Source of the DNA: Halorubrum persicum
GTDB taxonomy: Archaea > Halobacteriota > Halobacteria > Halobacteriales > Haloferacaceae
Direction: 5' to 3'
DNA length: 45,156 nucleotides
Assembly: GCF_002727125.1 (NCBI RefSeq)
Contig: NZ_NHOA01000109.1
Coordinates: forward strand, 1-45,156
The notes beneath the pieces were generated by a model that did not search any database, was not told the DNA's origin, and saw only the letters and a program-made list of their open reading frames with translations. Below are positions 7,897-16,122 of the stretch, in pieces. The position numbers and the translations under genes were made by a program. Numbering within the stretch: position 1 is the first letter of the stretch; the number at the start of each line of letters is the position of its first letter.

Positions 7897-8688
7897 TTAC
7901 AGTCGGTCGAGGGCGTCGAAGCCGTCTTCGTCGCCGTCGCTGAGGTCGTCTTCGTCACCGCCGTCCGATCCCGCCTTGGCCGCGTCGAGCGCGCCGTCGT
8001 CGAGCCCCGCAGCGAGGCCGGGGCCGAGATCGTAGGTGTCGCGCACCGTCTGGGCCAGCACGCCCTCGCGGTCGAAGACGACGTAGACGGCGACGAAATC
8101 GTGGGCGGCGGGACGGAGAACGAACACCTCGCGGGGGTCGTCGTCCTCTCGCGACTCGTTGACGCGCGCGACGAGGGGCTCGACCGGGATCCGTCCCGCC
8201 CGGAGATCGGCGAACGCGTCGCTTCCCGGGGCGTCCGCGAACAGGTACAACGCGCCGTTCGGGTCGCCGTCGTTCGACCGGGTGGTGATCGAGCCGACCG
8301 CCTCCCCCGCGGAGCGGATCTGGTCCCACGCGTCGACGGCGGCTTCGAACATCCCCTCCACGCCGTCCGCGTAGCGAAAGCGACTCTCCCGGACGGTTTC
8401 GACATCCGCGAAGCGGGCCGAACCGTCGGTCCACGCGAGCGTCGCGTCGACGACGACCCCCGGCTCCAGCGACGCCACCCGGTCGGCGAGGTCCCCTTCG
8501 TACCCCTCGGCGGCGGCGTACAGCGGGTCGAACCGATCCTCGGCGTCGGGGTCGGTCGGGTCGATCGGCTCCTCCGGATGCTCGACGAGAACGAACTCCT
8601 CCGGTGGATCAGACGGTCCGGTCCCGTCGATGTCGGGACGGGGGCGGCGGTCGTGGACGCGGAAGCGGCCGCTCGTCGTCGGTTCCAT
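7897..8688 (-). CDS. Acidic haloarchaeal protein of unknown function
   Basis: A 263-residue soluble, very acidic protein with no signal peptide or membrane segment. It starts METPTTSG-like (MEPTTSGRFRVHD) at 8688; the longer open frame upstream is Pro/Arg-rich and non-coding in character. Segments such as PGVVVDATLAWTDGSARFAD and VFVLRPAAHDFVAVYVVFD look like beta strands of an alpha/beta fold, and the tail is a run of Asp/Glu/Gly. It may be one of the haloarchaea-only DUF families (DUF6663 came to mind, unverified). It is convergent with the dehydrogenase and divergent from the methyltransferase. Confidence 0.75.
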   Translation of the reverse strand: MEPTTSGRFRVHDRRPRPDIDGTGPSDPPEEFVLVEHPEEPIDPTDPDAEDRFDPLYAAAEGYEGDLADRVASLEPGVVVDATLAWTDGSARFADVETVRESRFRYADGVEGMFEAAVDAWDQIRSAGEAVGSITTRSNDGDPNGALYLFADAPGSDAFADLRAGRIPVEPLVARVNESREDDDPREVFVLRPAAHDFVAVYVVFDREGVLAQTVRDTYDLGPGLAAGLDDGALDAAKAGSDGGDEDDLSDGDEDGFDALDRL

Positions 8689-8810
8689 ACCCGACGGTCG
8701 GGCGGCGAGCGGAAAAGCGGGTCGGAACGGGAGCGCGCGTCGGGGACGCGGCGGCGACGGCCGCGGGGGATCCGTGTCGTTATGGGGCGGGCGACCCAAG
8801 CAACCGGTAA

Positions 8811-9434
8811 ATGGGGATCCTCGAGGACAAGTCGAACGCCCGGGTGTTCTACAAGTACCTCTCGAAGGTGTACGACAAGATCAACTGGTTCAACTGGAAC
8901 GAGGAGATGCGCGCGGAGGCGCTCTCGTGGCTGGAGTTCGGCGACGATCCGAAGGTGATCGACGTGGGGTGTGGCACCGGGTTCGGCACCGAGGGGCTCC
9001 TCGAACACGCCGACGACGTGCACGGGCTCGACCAGAGCGTCCACCAGATGGAGAAGGCGTTCGAGAAGTTCGGAAGACACGACCGCGTGAGCTTCTACCG
9101 CGGCGACGCCGAGCGGCTCCCGTTCCGCGACGACACGTTCGACGTGGTGTGGTCCTCCGGCTCGATCGAGTACTGGCCGAATCCGATCGAGGGGTTACGA
9201 GAGCTCCGCCGCGTCGCGAAGCCGGGCGGGCAGGTGCTCGTGGTCGGCCCCGACTATCCGCACAACCGCGTCCTCCAGCGGGTCGCCGACGCGATCATGC
9301 TCTTCTACGACGAGGAGGAGGCCGACCGGATGTTCGAGGCCGCCGGCTACGAGACGTACGAACACCACATCCAGCAGTCGACGCCGCGGAGCCCGCGTGC
9401 GATCACGACGGTCGCACGGGTCCCCGAACGGTAG
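8811..9434 (+). CDS. SAM-dependent methyltransferase, VTE3/MenG-like (probable quinone methyltransferase)
   Basis: A 207-residue class I methyltransferase. Motif I is VIDVGCGTGFG at 49-59, the acidic loop is LDQSVHQ at 74-80, and motif II is GDAERLPFRDDTFDVV. The sequence SSGSIEYWPNP at 116-126 and the LDQS-HQ segment closely match what I remember of the plant plastid MPBQ/MSBQ methyltransferase VTE3 (plastoquinone and tocopherol synthesis), whose archaeal affinity has been reported. Haloarchaea make menaquinones, so methylation of a naphthoquinone ring is the likely role (inference). The start region ARVFYKYLSKVYDKINW also fits this subfamily. It is a single gene, divergent from the unknown acidic protein. 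Confidence 0.88.
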   Translation: MGILEDKSNARVFYKYLSKVYDKINWFNWNEEMRAEALSWLEFGDDPKVIDVGCGTGFGTEGLLEHADDVHGLDQSVHQMEKAFEKFGRHDRVSFYRGDAERLPFRDDTFDVVWSSGSIEYWPNPIEGLRELRRVAKPGGQVLVVGPDYPHNRVLQRVADAIMLFYDEEEADRMFEAAGYETYEHHIQQSTPRSPRAITTVARVPER

Positions 9435-9472
9435 CGGGTGACGCTCGAACCCCCGTTCCCCACCCTCGCTCC

Positions 9473-10018
9473 TTATCCCGAGTCGACGACCGCCTCCAGC
9501 GTCGCAACGGGTCGTCCGTCGACCGAGATATCGACGGCCACGGTCCGACCGGGTTCGAGGGTCGGATCGTTCGTCTCCGCGACTCGGAACGACGCCGTCC
9601 CGCCGACGCGCCAAGCGCCGTCTGTCGCGGCGTTGAACGCGCCGGTCGGTCCCGGGTGGAACCCCGCCGCCGAGAAGAACGGGACCGGCGGCTGCCGGGC
9701 GAGCGGCTCGCCGTCGATTCGCACACGGACCGTTAGTTCGGTCGCGTTGAGCGCGTCGCCGCCGCGGTGCGTGACCGTAATCCGGTCGTCGGTCGCCGAC
9801 AGCGACAGGGCGGTCGTCGGCGCCGGTTCGGGCGGAGCGCCGATCGTCGCGGTCACGACCCCGCCCGCGAGCACGACCGTGATAGCGAGCAGCAGGACGC
9901 CGGCGACGGGCGCGAGCGCACGGGAAGACCGAACGGCGGTCGAGCCCGTAGCAACGGCTTCCGGTCCCGTTTCGGTCGGTGGGCTCCCCCCGGACGATTG
10001 GTCGATGTCGGTTGGCAC
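9473..10018 (-). CDS. Archaeal type IV pilin N-terminal domain protein
   Basis: A 181-residue protein with a hydrophilic leader of about 33 residues and then RALAPVAGVLLLAITVVLAG, the hydrophobic core of archaeal type IV pilins (PilA-type, DUF1628). The rest is a beta-rich exported domain (DALNATELTVRVRIDGEPL, TLEPGRTVAVDISVDG). It is presumably processed by a prepilin peptidase just before the hydrophobic stretch and assembled or anchored at the cell surface. The start is GTG at 10018. It follows the secreted protein gene (10069-11406) on the same strand with a 50-base gap, so the two may form one unit. Confidence 0.85.
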   Translation of the reverse strand: MPTDIDQSSGGSPPTETGPEAVATGSTAVRSSRALAPVAGVLLLAITVVLAGGVVTATIGAPPEPAPTTALSLSATDDRITVTHRGGDALNATELTVRVRIDGEPLARQPPVPFFSAAGFHPGPTGAFNAATDGAWRVGGTASFRVAETNDPTLEPGRTVAVDISVDGRPVATLEAVVDSG

Positions 10019-10068
10019 GGGGGGAGTGCCGCGGGATCCGTGAAAAGCGTCGGGGGCAGCCGCGATCC

Positions 10069-11406
10069 CTACGCGTCGTCTCCCGCAACCGGACGCGGCG
10101 TCGCGATGGGTTCGAGGTCGTCGACGAACACCGCGCGGGGCTCGTCGACGACGGTGACCCGGTAGGACTCCGGGGGCGAAAGCGTCCGAACCACACCGTC
10201 CGCGTTGGTGGTTCCGATCGTCTGACTGTCCCCGCCGCCGACGCTTTTGGTGACCGTAACGTCGGAGACGGGCTCGCCGGTCTCCTCGTCGCGGACCGTG
10301 ACTGTCACCGGACCGCCGGCGTAGCTGCGGTCGACGGTGACGTTGAAGCCGTCCCCGGTCTCGGAGACGAGTTCGGTGTCGGGGAACGCGTCGAGCGCGA
10401 GGCGTTGGTGCTCCACGAACACCTGACTCGTGCCCCCGCTGACGAAGGTGCGCAGGACACCGAAATCGTGGGGAATGGTGATCCGCTGGACCGAACCGGC
10501 GCCGAAGGCGTCGGGTTCGCGGAGCGACGCCGTCTCGGGGTAGGCGGTCGACGTGACTTCGATCGCCTCGTCGTTCCCGATCGCTCCGCCACCGCGGTCC
10601 CAGCGGTCGAGCCGGAAGACCTCACGGACGTACTCGCCGTCGATGATCGCCGCCAGCACGACCGACTGGTTGCTCGACTCAATGTACAACTCAGTGGCCG
10701 CCACCTCGCCGCGCGCGGCCGAGAGCGCGTAGTCGCGGACGGGGCCCTCGTACACCTGCAGCGCGACTTGGAGCTCGTCGAGCCGAGTCGGAGAGCTGAA
10801 CCCGTCGGTCTCCTCGGCTAGCGCGTCGAGCGCTTCCAGTCGCGCGTCGTACTCGCGGGCGGTCGCGGCGATCCGGACGAGCTCGTCGAGGAGCTCCCGG
10901 TCGGAGAGTTCGCCGGCGGCGTGTGCGCTGAACGCCTCGGCCTGTCGGCTGTTGAGCGTCACCTCGTCGCGCTCGACGCGGTTGATCGCGGCGAGGATAC
11001 GGCGCTGCCGCTCCGGCGTCGTCTCGGCGGCCTCGACCCGCTGAACGACCGCCGCGGTTTCCATGGCCGCGTCGGTCTCGTCGACGGCGAACCCGACCGA
11101 CGAGCCGAGGTTGGCACCGCGGCTCCCGGATCCGAAGCGCGTCTCGCTGTCGCTCGGCGTGGACAGCGTCCGGAAGGTGAGGTTCTCCGAGGCCACCTGC
11201 GGACGGCCGCGGTCGCCGTCGCCGCCGGCGAGCACGCCGGTCGCCGCGGATCCGACGCGCGTGACGGTTGCATCGGTGCCCTCGACGACCGAATCGGGGG
11301 CGGTCGCGGGGTCGGCGACCGACCCCGCGACGGCCGCCGGGGACGCCGCGCCGACGATCGACGCGAACAGAAGCAGCAGCGCGAGGGAGACCGGGAGGGC
11401 TCTCAT
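10069..11406 (-). CDS. Secreted haloarchaeal protein with helical middle and C-terminal Ig-like domain
   Basis: A 445-residue protein with a Sec-type signal peptide (MRALPVSLALLLLFASIVGA, start ATG at 11406). The middle is long and helix-rich (RQRRILAAINRVERDEVTLN, LEALDALAEETDGF). The C-terminus carries a carboxypeptidase-regulatory/transthyretin-like module (VTVTVRDEETGEPVSDVTV, TTNADGVVRTLSPPESYRVT). I see no catalytic motif. It is a surface or secreted protein of unknown role, perhaps adhesive or structural. It is upstream of a type IV pilin gene and divergent, across 153 bases, from a membrane-anchored winged-helix protein that also has an exported domain. Those two may form a functional pair. 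Confidence 0.8.
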   Translation of the reverse strand: MRALPVSLALLLLFASIVGAASPAAVAGSVADPATAPDSVVEGTDATVTRVGSAATGVLAGGDGDRGRPQVASENLTFRTLSTPSDSETRFGSGSRGANLGSSVGFAVDETDAAMETAAVVQRVEAAETTPERQRRILAAINRVERDEVTLNSRQAEAFSAHAAGELSDRELLDELVRIAATAREYDARLEALDALAEETDGFSSPTRLDELQVALQVYEGPVRDYALSAARGEVAATELYIESSNQSVVLAAIIDGEYVREVFRLDRWDRGGGAIGNDEAIEVTSTAYPETASLREPDAFGAGSVQRITIPHDFGVLRTFVSGGTSQVFVEHQRLALDAFPDTELVSETGDGFNVTVDRSYAGGPVTVTVRDEETGEPVSDVTVTKSVGGGDSQTIGTTNADGVVRTLSPPESYRVTVVDEPRAVFVDDLEPIATPRPVAGDDA

Positions 11407-11559
11407 ACAGCGTTGGTTCGCGTCAGGATATAAAAAATCCACCTCAACGAACCGACGGGCCGGCCGGGATTCGGAGCCGGTTCGGTGGCCGCGAGCCCGT
11501 CGGCGAGCAAAACGAACGATGGAAAGCGTTTTGCCCGGCGCCTGAGTGCCCTGATCCGT

Positions 11560-12861
11560 ATGCGGAACGCCCCGTCTCGCGCCCTCCTCGTCGGGCTAGT
11601 GGCCGTCGCACTCGTTGCGAGCGGCGTCGCGCCCGTCGCGGGAGCCGCCCCCTCGCCCGCACCCTCCCTCGACGCCGACGCGTCGGCCGGCGACGCGTCT
11701 GCCGTCGATCCGTTGGCCGTCGACCCGTCGGCCGCCGAACAGATCGAAGAGCCGTTCGACCCGGCCACGTCGACGCGGATTCTGATCGAGCCGACGCCGG
11801 ACCGGGACGCCCGGTGGACCGTGTCCGTCAGGTACGCCCTCACCGATGGGGCGGACCGCGCGGCGTTCGACGCGGTCGGGGACAGGTTCGTCGAGGGCGA
11901 GATCGGGCCCAAATCGGCGCTGTTCGAGGGGTTCGCTCGTGAGGCCAGTCGGAACGTCGACCGAACGATGCGGATCGAAGACGCCGCGCGCGAGGTCGTC
12001 GTCCACGACGACCCCTCGTCGTTCGGCGTGGCGAGCGGCGAGACGGCGGCGGTCGGCGAGCTCCGCCTGACGTTCGTCTGGACCCAGTTCCTCGACGAAG
12101 ACGGCGAGAACCTGGTGCTGGGCGACGCGTTGACGACACCCAACGGCGGGACGTGGCTGCTCTCGCTGGAGGAGGGGCAGACGCTCGAAGTGGCGACGCC
12201 GGAGGGGTACACCATCACCGGGACCTCGGACGCCACGGACCGGCTGCGGGACAACGCCGTGATCGTCGAGGGGCCGCGCGTCTTCGGCGAGGAGGAGCGG
12301 GTCGCGGTCGTGTACGCGCCGGCCGCCTCACCCCCGTGGACGATGATCACCGCCGCGATCGTCGTCGCCGCCGTGCTCATCGCCGGGAGCATCGTCGGAT
12401 ACCGACGCATCGACGGCGGTCCGGCCCCCGCGTCGGGCGGGAGCACGAACGGGGCGACCGTCGACAGCGACGGCGGAGAACGCGCCGGCCCCGAAGGGCG
12501 CGACGACGCAGAGGGCGCCGCGGGCGATCCCGACCCGACGGTCGACGGACCGGAAGCGGGCGACGACGCGACACCCGAGGGGGACGACGAGGACCTCTCG
12601 CTGCTGTCCGACGAGGAGCGCGTCGAGCGCCTCCTCGAGGAGAACGGCGGGCGGATGCGACAGGCCGACATCGTCGCCGAGACCGGGTGGTCGGACGCGA
12701 AGGTGTCACAGCTGCTCTCCGCGATGGCCGATGCGGGGCGCGTGGAGAAGCTTCGGCTGGGGCGCGAGAACCTGATCTCGGTTCCAGACAGCGATGGATC
12801 CGACGGCGACGACGGTCGCTCCGACAGCGAGCCCGGCGGCAACGGCGAATCCGAGAACTGA
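11560..12861 (+). CDS. Membrane-anchored winged-helix protein with exported N-terminal domain
   Basis: A 433-residue protein with a signal peptide (MRNAPSRALLVGLVAVALVA) and an exported beta-rich domain of about 200 residues. One membrane helix (MITAAIVVAAVLIAGSIVGY, about 262-281) is followed by a disordered acidic linker, then a cytoplasmic MarR-like winged helix (GGRMRQADIVAETGWSDAKV, SQLLSAMADAGRVEKL). This is the one-component membrane-sensor architecture common in haloarchaea, in which an external signal could reach DNA directly. Targets are unknown; the divergent secreted-protein gene is the natural candidate. The start at 11560 gives the signal peptide; the longer open frame (from 11485) would bury it. 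Confidence 0.88.
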   Translation: MRNAPSRALLVGLVAVALVASGVAPVAGAAPSPAPSLDADASAGDASAVDPLAVDPSAAEQIEEPFDPATSTRILIEPTPDRDARWTVSVRYALTDGADRAAFDAVGDRFVEGEIGPKSALFEGFAREASRNVDRTMRIEDAAREVVVHDDPSSFGVASGETAAVGELRLTFVWTQFLDEDGENLVLGDALTTPNGGTWLLSLEEGQTLEVATPEGYTITGTSDATDRLRDNAVIVEGPRVFGEEERVAVVYAPAASPPWTMITAAIVVAAVLIAGSIVGYRRIDGGPAPASGGSTNGATVDSDGGERAGPEGRDDAEGAAGDPDPTVDGPEAGDDATPEGDDEDLSLLSDEERVERLLEENGGRMRQADIVAETGWSDAKVSQLLSAMADAGRVEKLRLGRENLISVPDSDGSDGDDGRSDSEPGGNGESEN

Positions 12862-12971
12862 GGCCGATTCCGGGGACGGGAGCGGAGCGATCGGGAGTGG
12901 ATCGCGGAAACTGCGCCCCCACGGTGCGGCGTTCCGAAAGCTCTTACAGGTCGAACGACGGAATGTTGATC

Positions 12972-13760
12972 ATGAAAGTTCTGGTGACAGTCAAGGAAGT
13001 CGCGGAGCCGGACGACGACTTCGCGATCGAGGGCACCGACATCGCAGCGTCCGACCTTGAGTACGACCTCAACGAGTGGGACGACTACGCGGTCGAGGCG
13101 GCGGTGCAGCTGGCCGAAGCGGGAATTGCCGACGAGGTCGTCGCCGTCACCATCGGGCCGGAGCGCGCGGAGGAGACGATCCGGATGGCGCTCGCGAAGG
13201 GTGCCGACCGCGCCGTGCGGGTCTGGGACGACGCCTTCGAGGCGGGCTTCGCCGACGTGCCCGCGAAGGTCGCGACGTTCGAGGCGGTCGTCGAAGCGGA
13301 AGAGCCCGACCTCGTACTCGGCGGCGTACAGGCCGCTGACACCGGGTTCGGCGCGACGGGCGTCGCGCTCGCCGAGCGGATCGGCTTCGAGCACGCCGCC
13401 GTCGTCAACGACCTCGAGGTCGACGCCGACGCGAGCGTCGCGCACGTTCACCGCGAGCTGGAGGGCGGCGTCGAGGAGCTGACCGAGGTTGACCTCCCCG
13501 CCGTGCTGACGGTTCAGACGGGACTCAACGAGCCGCGCTACGCGAGCCTCCGCGGCATCCGGCAGGCCCAGCGCAAGGAGATCGACGCGACGGATCTGGC
13601 CGACCTCGGGCTGTCGGCCGACGACGTCGAGAGCTCGCTGACGATCACCTCGATGTACGAGCCGGAGAGCGAGTCGGACGCCGAGATCATCGAGGGCGAC
13701 GCCGGCGAGAGCGCGTCGTGCCTTGCTGAGGTCCTCCGCGAGAAGGGGGTGAGCGCGTGA
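12972..13760 (+). CDS. etfB: Electron transfer flavoprotein beta subunit
   Basis: A 262-residue EtfB/FixA protein with an N-terminal MKVLVTVKEVAEPDDDFAIE and the AMP-binding-type region VTIGPERAEETIRMALAKGA. DLVLGGVQAADTGFGATGVA and the signature TVQTGLNEPRYASLRGI are also present. Together with EtfA it carries electrons from flavin dehydrogenases, such as acyl-CoA dehydrogenases, toward the quinone pool. The ATG at 12972 is chosen because it gives the conserved start; ATG 12963 would add three residues. Its stop TGA overlaps the etfA ATG by one base, which is tight translational coupling. Confidence 0.95.
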   Translation: MKVLVTVKEVAEPDDDFAIEGTDIAASDLEYDLNEWDDYAVEAAVQLAEAGIADEVVAVTIGPERAEETIRMALAKGADRAVRVWDDAFEAGFADVPAKVATFEAVVEAEEPDLVLGGVQAADTGFGATGVALAERIGFEHAAVVNDLEVDADASVAHVHRELEGGVEELTEVDLPAVLTVQTGLNEPRYASLRGIRQAQRKEIDATDLADLGLSADDVESSLTITSMYEPESESDAEIIEGDAGESASCLAEVLREKGVSA

Positions 13761-14707
13761 TGTCCGACGTGCTCGTCGTCTCGGAACACCGTCGCGGGGA
13801 GCTTCGCGACGTCTCCTACGAGGCAATCGAGGCCGGCCGCGAACTCGCCGACGCGCAGGGCGGCGACCTCCACGTCGCGGCGGTCGGCGGCGATGTCGAC
13901 CGGTTCGCCGAGGACCTGAACCGCGAGGGCGTGGACGCGGTCCACGCGGTCGCGAACGGCGAGGAGTTCGACCACAACGTCTACCAGTCGGCGGTCGGTG
14001 CGCTCCTCGAGAAGACCGACGCGGAGACGGTCGTGGTCCCCAACTCGGTCAACGGGCTGGACTACGCGCCCGCCGTCGCCGAGGCGTACGACCTCCAGCT
14101 GGTGACCGACGCGATCGGCTTCGAGTACGACGACGGGCTGACCGTCACCCGCGAGATGTACGGCTCGAAGGTGGAGACGACCGTCGACGTCGACGGCGAC
14201 CGCTTCCTCCTCACCGTCCGCGGCGGCGAGTGGGCGCCCGCGGAGGGCGTCGGCGACGCGTCGGTGGAGTCCGTCGACGTCGACCACCCTGACTCCGGCG
14301 CGCGCGTCACGGGCTTCGAGGAGGTCGGCGGCGGCGACGTCGACATCGCCGACGCGGACGTGCTCGTCTCGGTCGGGCGCGGCATCGAGGAGGAGGAGAA
14401 CTTGGAGCTCGTCGAGGAGCTCGCCGACGCGCTCGGCGCGACGCTCTCCGCATCGCGGCCGATCGTCGACAACGGGTGGCTCCCGAAGAACCGGCAGGTC
14501 GGGCAGAGCGGGAAGGTCGTCACCCCGGACGTGTACATCGCGGTCGGGATCTCCGGCGCGGTCCAGCACGTCGCCGGGATGAAGGGGTCGGACACGATCG
14601 TCGCGATCAACACGGACCCGAACGCGCCCATCTTCGACATCGCCGACTACGGCATCGTCGGCGACCTGTTCGACGTGGTTCCCGAGCTCGTCGACGAGTT
14701 CGCGTAG
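13760..14707 (+). CDS. etfA: Electron transfer flavoprotein alpha subunit
   Basis: A 315-residue EtfA/FixB protein. The C-terminal FAD domain is intact: LSASRPIVDNGWLPKNRQVG, the TPDVYIAVGISGAVQHVAGM segment and IVAINTDPNAPIFDIADYG. These contain the conserved Arg, Gln and Asn/Asp residues that hold FAD. It forms the heterodimer with the upstream EtfB; the genes overlap in the sequence TGATG. No etf-quinone oxidoreductase (FixC/FixX) is adjacent in this window. Confidence 0.95.
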   Translation: MSDVLVVSEHRRGELRDVSYEAIEAGRELADAQGGDLHVAAVGGDVDRFAEDLNREGVDAVHAVANGEEFDHNVYQSAVGALLEKTDAETVVVPNSVNGLDYAPAVAEAYDLQLVTDAIGFEYDDGLTVTREMYGSKVETTVDVDGDRFLLTVRGGEWAPAEGVGDASVESVDVDHPDSGARVTGFEEVGGGDVDIADADVLVSVGRGIEEEENLELVEELADALGATLSASRPIVDNGWLPKNRQVGQSGKVVTPDVYIAVGISGAVQHVAGMKGSDTIVAINTDPNAPIFDIADYGIVGDLFDVVPELVDEFA

Positions 14708-14792
14708 TCGACGCCGGCCTCGGTCCGGCAGCAACGTTCTTTTGGTTCGGCTGAGTACCGGCCGATGTCGACGGCGTCCGCCGTCGCTCACG

Positions 14793-15722
14793 ATGACCCC
14801 GATCCGCACCGCCGTCCCGACCGCCGAGGAGGCGAGAGCGCTGCTGACCGGGATCCGGCGGACGGCCGATGTCGACATCGACGTCGACGCGATCGCCGCG
14901 GAGCTGGCGGACGACGAGCCGGACGCGGCGCTGCTCGATCTCGTCGCGACGCCCTTCGCGTCCGTCGCGGACGTGGACGAGCGGCTGGCCCGAGCCGAGT
15001 CGTACCTCCGTGAGCGCGGCGACCGGCGCGCGGTGTTTCTCACGGTGTACAGTCGGATGACGGCGACCGTCAGAACGGCGATCGACGACGGCGCGTTCAT
15101 CGACGCGGAGTGGGCCGCGTCGTATCTCGTCGCCTTCGCGGAGCGCTACCGCCGGGCGCTGGTCGCGTTCGAGCAGCGGGACTTCGAGTCGCTCCCGCGT
15201 CCGTGGCTGATCGCCTTCGCCGCCGGCGCTCGCGGCGAAACGCTCGTCGCGCAGGACGCCCTGCTCGGCATCAACGCGCACATCACCTACGACCTCACGT
15301 ACACGCTCGGCGACATCGGCATCGACCCCGACCGCGACGCCAAGCGCGCCGACCACGACCGGATAAACGCGATCCTCGCGCGGCTCGTCCAGACCGCACA
15401 GGACGCGCTGGTCGAGACGTACGCCGCGGTCGGGATTGCCGGCATCGACCGGCTGCTCGACCCCCTCGACGACCGGTTGGCCCTCCTCGGGCTGAAAGGG
15501 ACTCGGGAGTTCGCCTGGCGGAACGCCGTGTTGCGCGCCGACCTCCCGGCGTGGGCCGGCGAGCGGTACGTCGACTGGCGCACCGAAACGCTCTCCACCG
15601 GCGCCGCGGCGGTCGTACTCGCACCGGACGTCGACGGCGACACGGCCGCGCGGCTGCGCGACGCGGAGGCCGAGGTCGACGCGGCGAGCGCGTTCTGTGA
15701 AACGGTCCGGCGGCGGCTGTGA
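14793..15722 (+). CDS. DUF5995-type haloarchaeal protein
   Basis: A 309-residue, mainly alpha-helical soluble protein that I believe matches the DUF5995 family, of unknown function. Conserved-looking stretches are VFLTVYSRMTATVRTAIDDG, LLGINAHITYDLTYTLGDIG and KRADHDRINAILARLVQTAQ. The GINAHITYDL segment, with its Asn-His, and the later ADHDRIN could be an active or metal site (inference). The ATG at 14793 gives the natural start (MTPIRTAVPT). The gene is 85 bases downstream of etfA on the same strand. Confidence 0.78.
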   Translation: MTPIRTAVPTAEEARALLTGIRRTADVDIDVDAIAAELADDEPDAALLDLVATPFASVADVDERLARAESYLRERGDRRAVFLTVYSRMTATVRTAIDDGAFIDAEWAASYLVAFAERYRRALVAFEQRDFESLPRPWLIAFAAGARGETLVAQDALLGINAHITYDLTYTLGDIGIDPDRDAKRADHDRINAILARLVQTAQDALVETYAAVGIAGIDRLLDPLDDRLALLGLKGTREFAWRNAVLRADLPAWAGERYVDWRTETLSTGAAAVVLAPDVDGDTAARLRDAEAEVDAASAFCETVRRRL

Positions 15723-15774
15723 GCGGATGGGTGCGGGAGAAACACCTATCAGGGTCGTCGCAGATGTGACGGTT

Positions 15775-16029
15775 ATGCCACATATCCGGGGGACGATCCA
15801 CGGCGTCGCCGCGATGGTGATGCTCGTGGTCGGCTCCATGCTGACGAACACGATCCGCGCGGAGTACGAACTGTTCGCGCAGCTCGCCGCGACGACGACG
15901 CATCTGCTCGTCGACGTGGCGAACCTGCCGATCTCGCGGGAGATCGCCGAGGTGGTCGTCCCCGTCGGGGTGCTGATGGGGATCTGGGTGTTCGCCTACG
16001 AGCTCCAGCGGCTCTCGCGGAGCGGCTGA
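15775..16029 (+). CDS. Small two-helix membrane protein, function unknown
   Basis: An 84-residue protein beginning MPHIRGTIHG. It has predicted membrane helices at about 10-26 (GVAAMVMLVVGSMLTNT) and 58-76 (VVVPVGVLMGIWVFAYE). The linker between them is amphipathic and contains AATTTHLLVDVANLP. I do not recognise the family. It lies 52 bases after the DUF5995-type gene on the same strand, and 93 bases before rfcS, which has its own TATA-like box. Confidence 0.65.
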   Translation: MPHIRGTIHGVAAMVMLVVGSMLTNTIRAEYELFAQLAATTTHLLVDVANLPISREIAEVVVPVGVLMGIWVFAYELQRLSRSG

Positions 16030-16090
16030 CGGCCGAGCGCCGCGGCGCGAACCGGCTGGCGCCGCGCTCCGTCGCGACCCGTTCTCGGGG

Positions 16091-16100
16091 CGTTTATCAC
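16091..16100 (+). promoter_or_regulatory. TATA-like box of rfcS
   Basis: CGTTTATCAC lies 23-32 bases before the rfcS ATG at 16123, the expected distance for a leaderless transcript. Confidence 0.5.
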
Positions 16101-16122
16101 CCCGCCGACCCTCCGATCCGGC

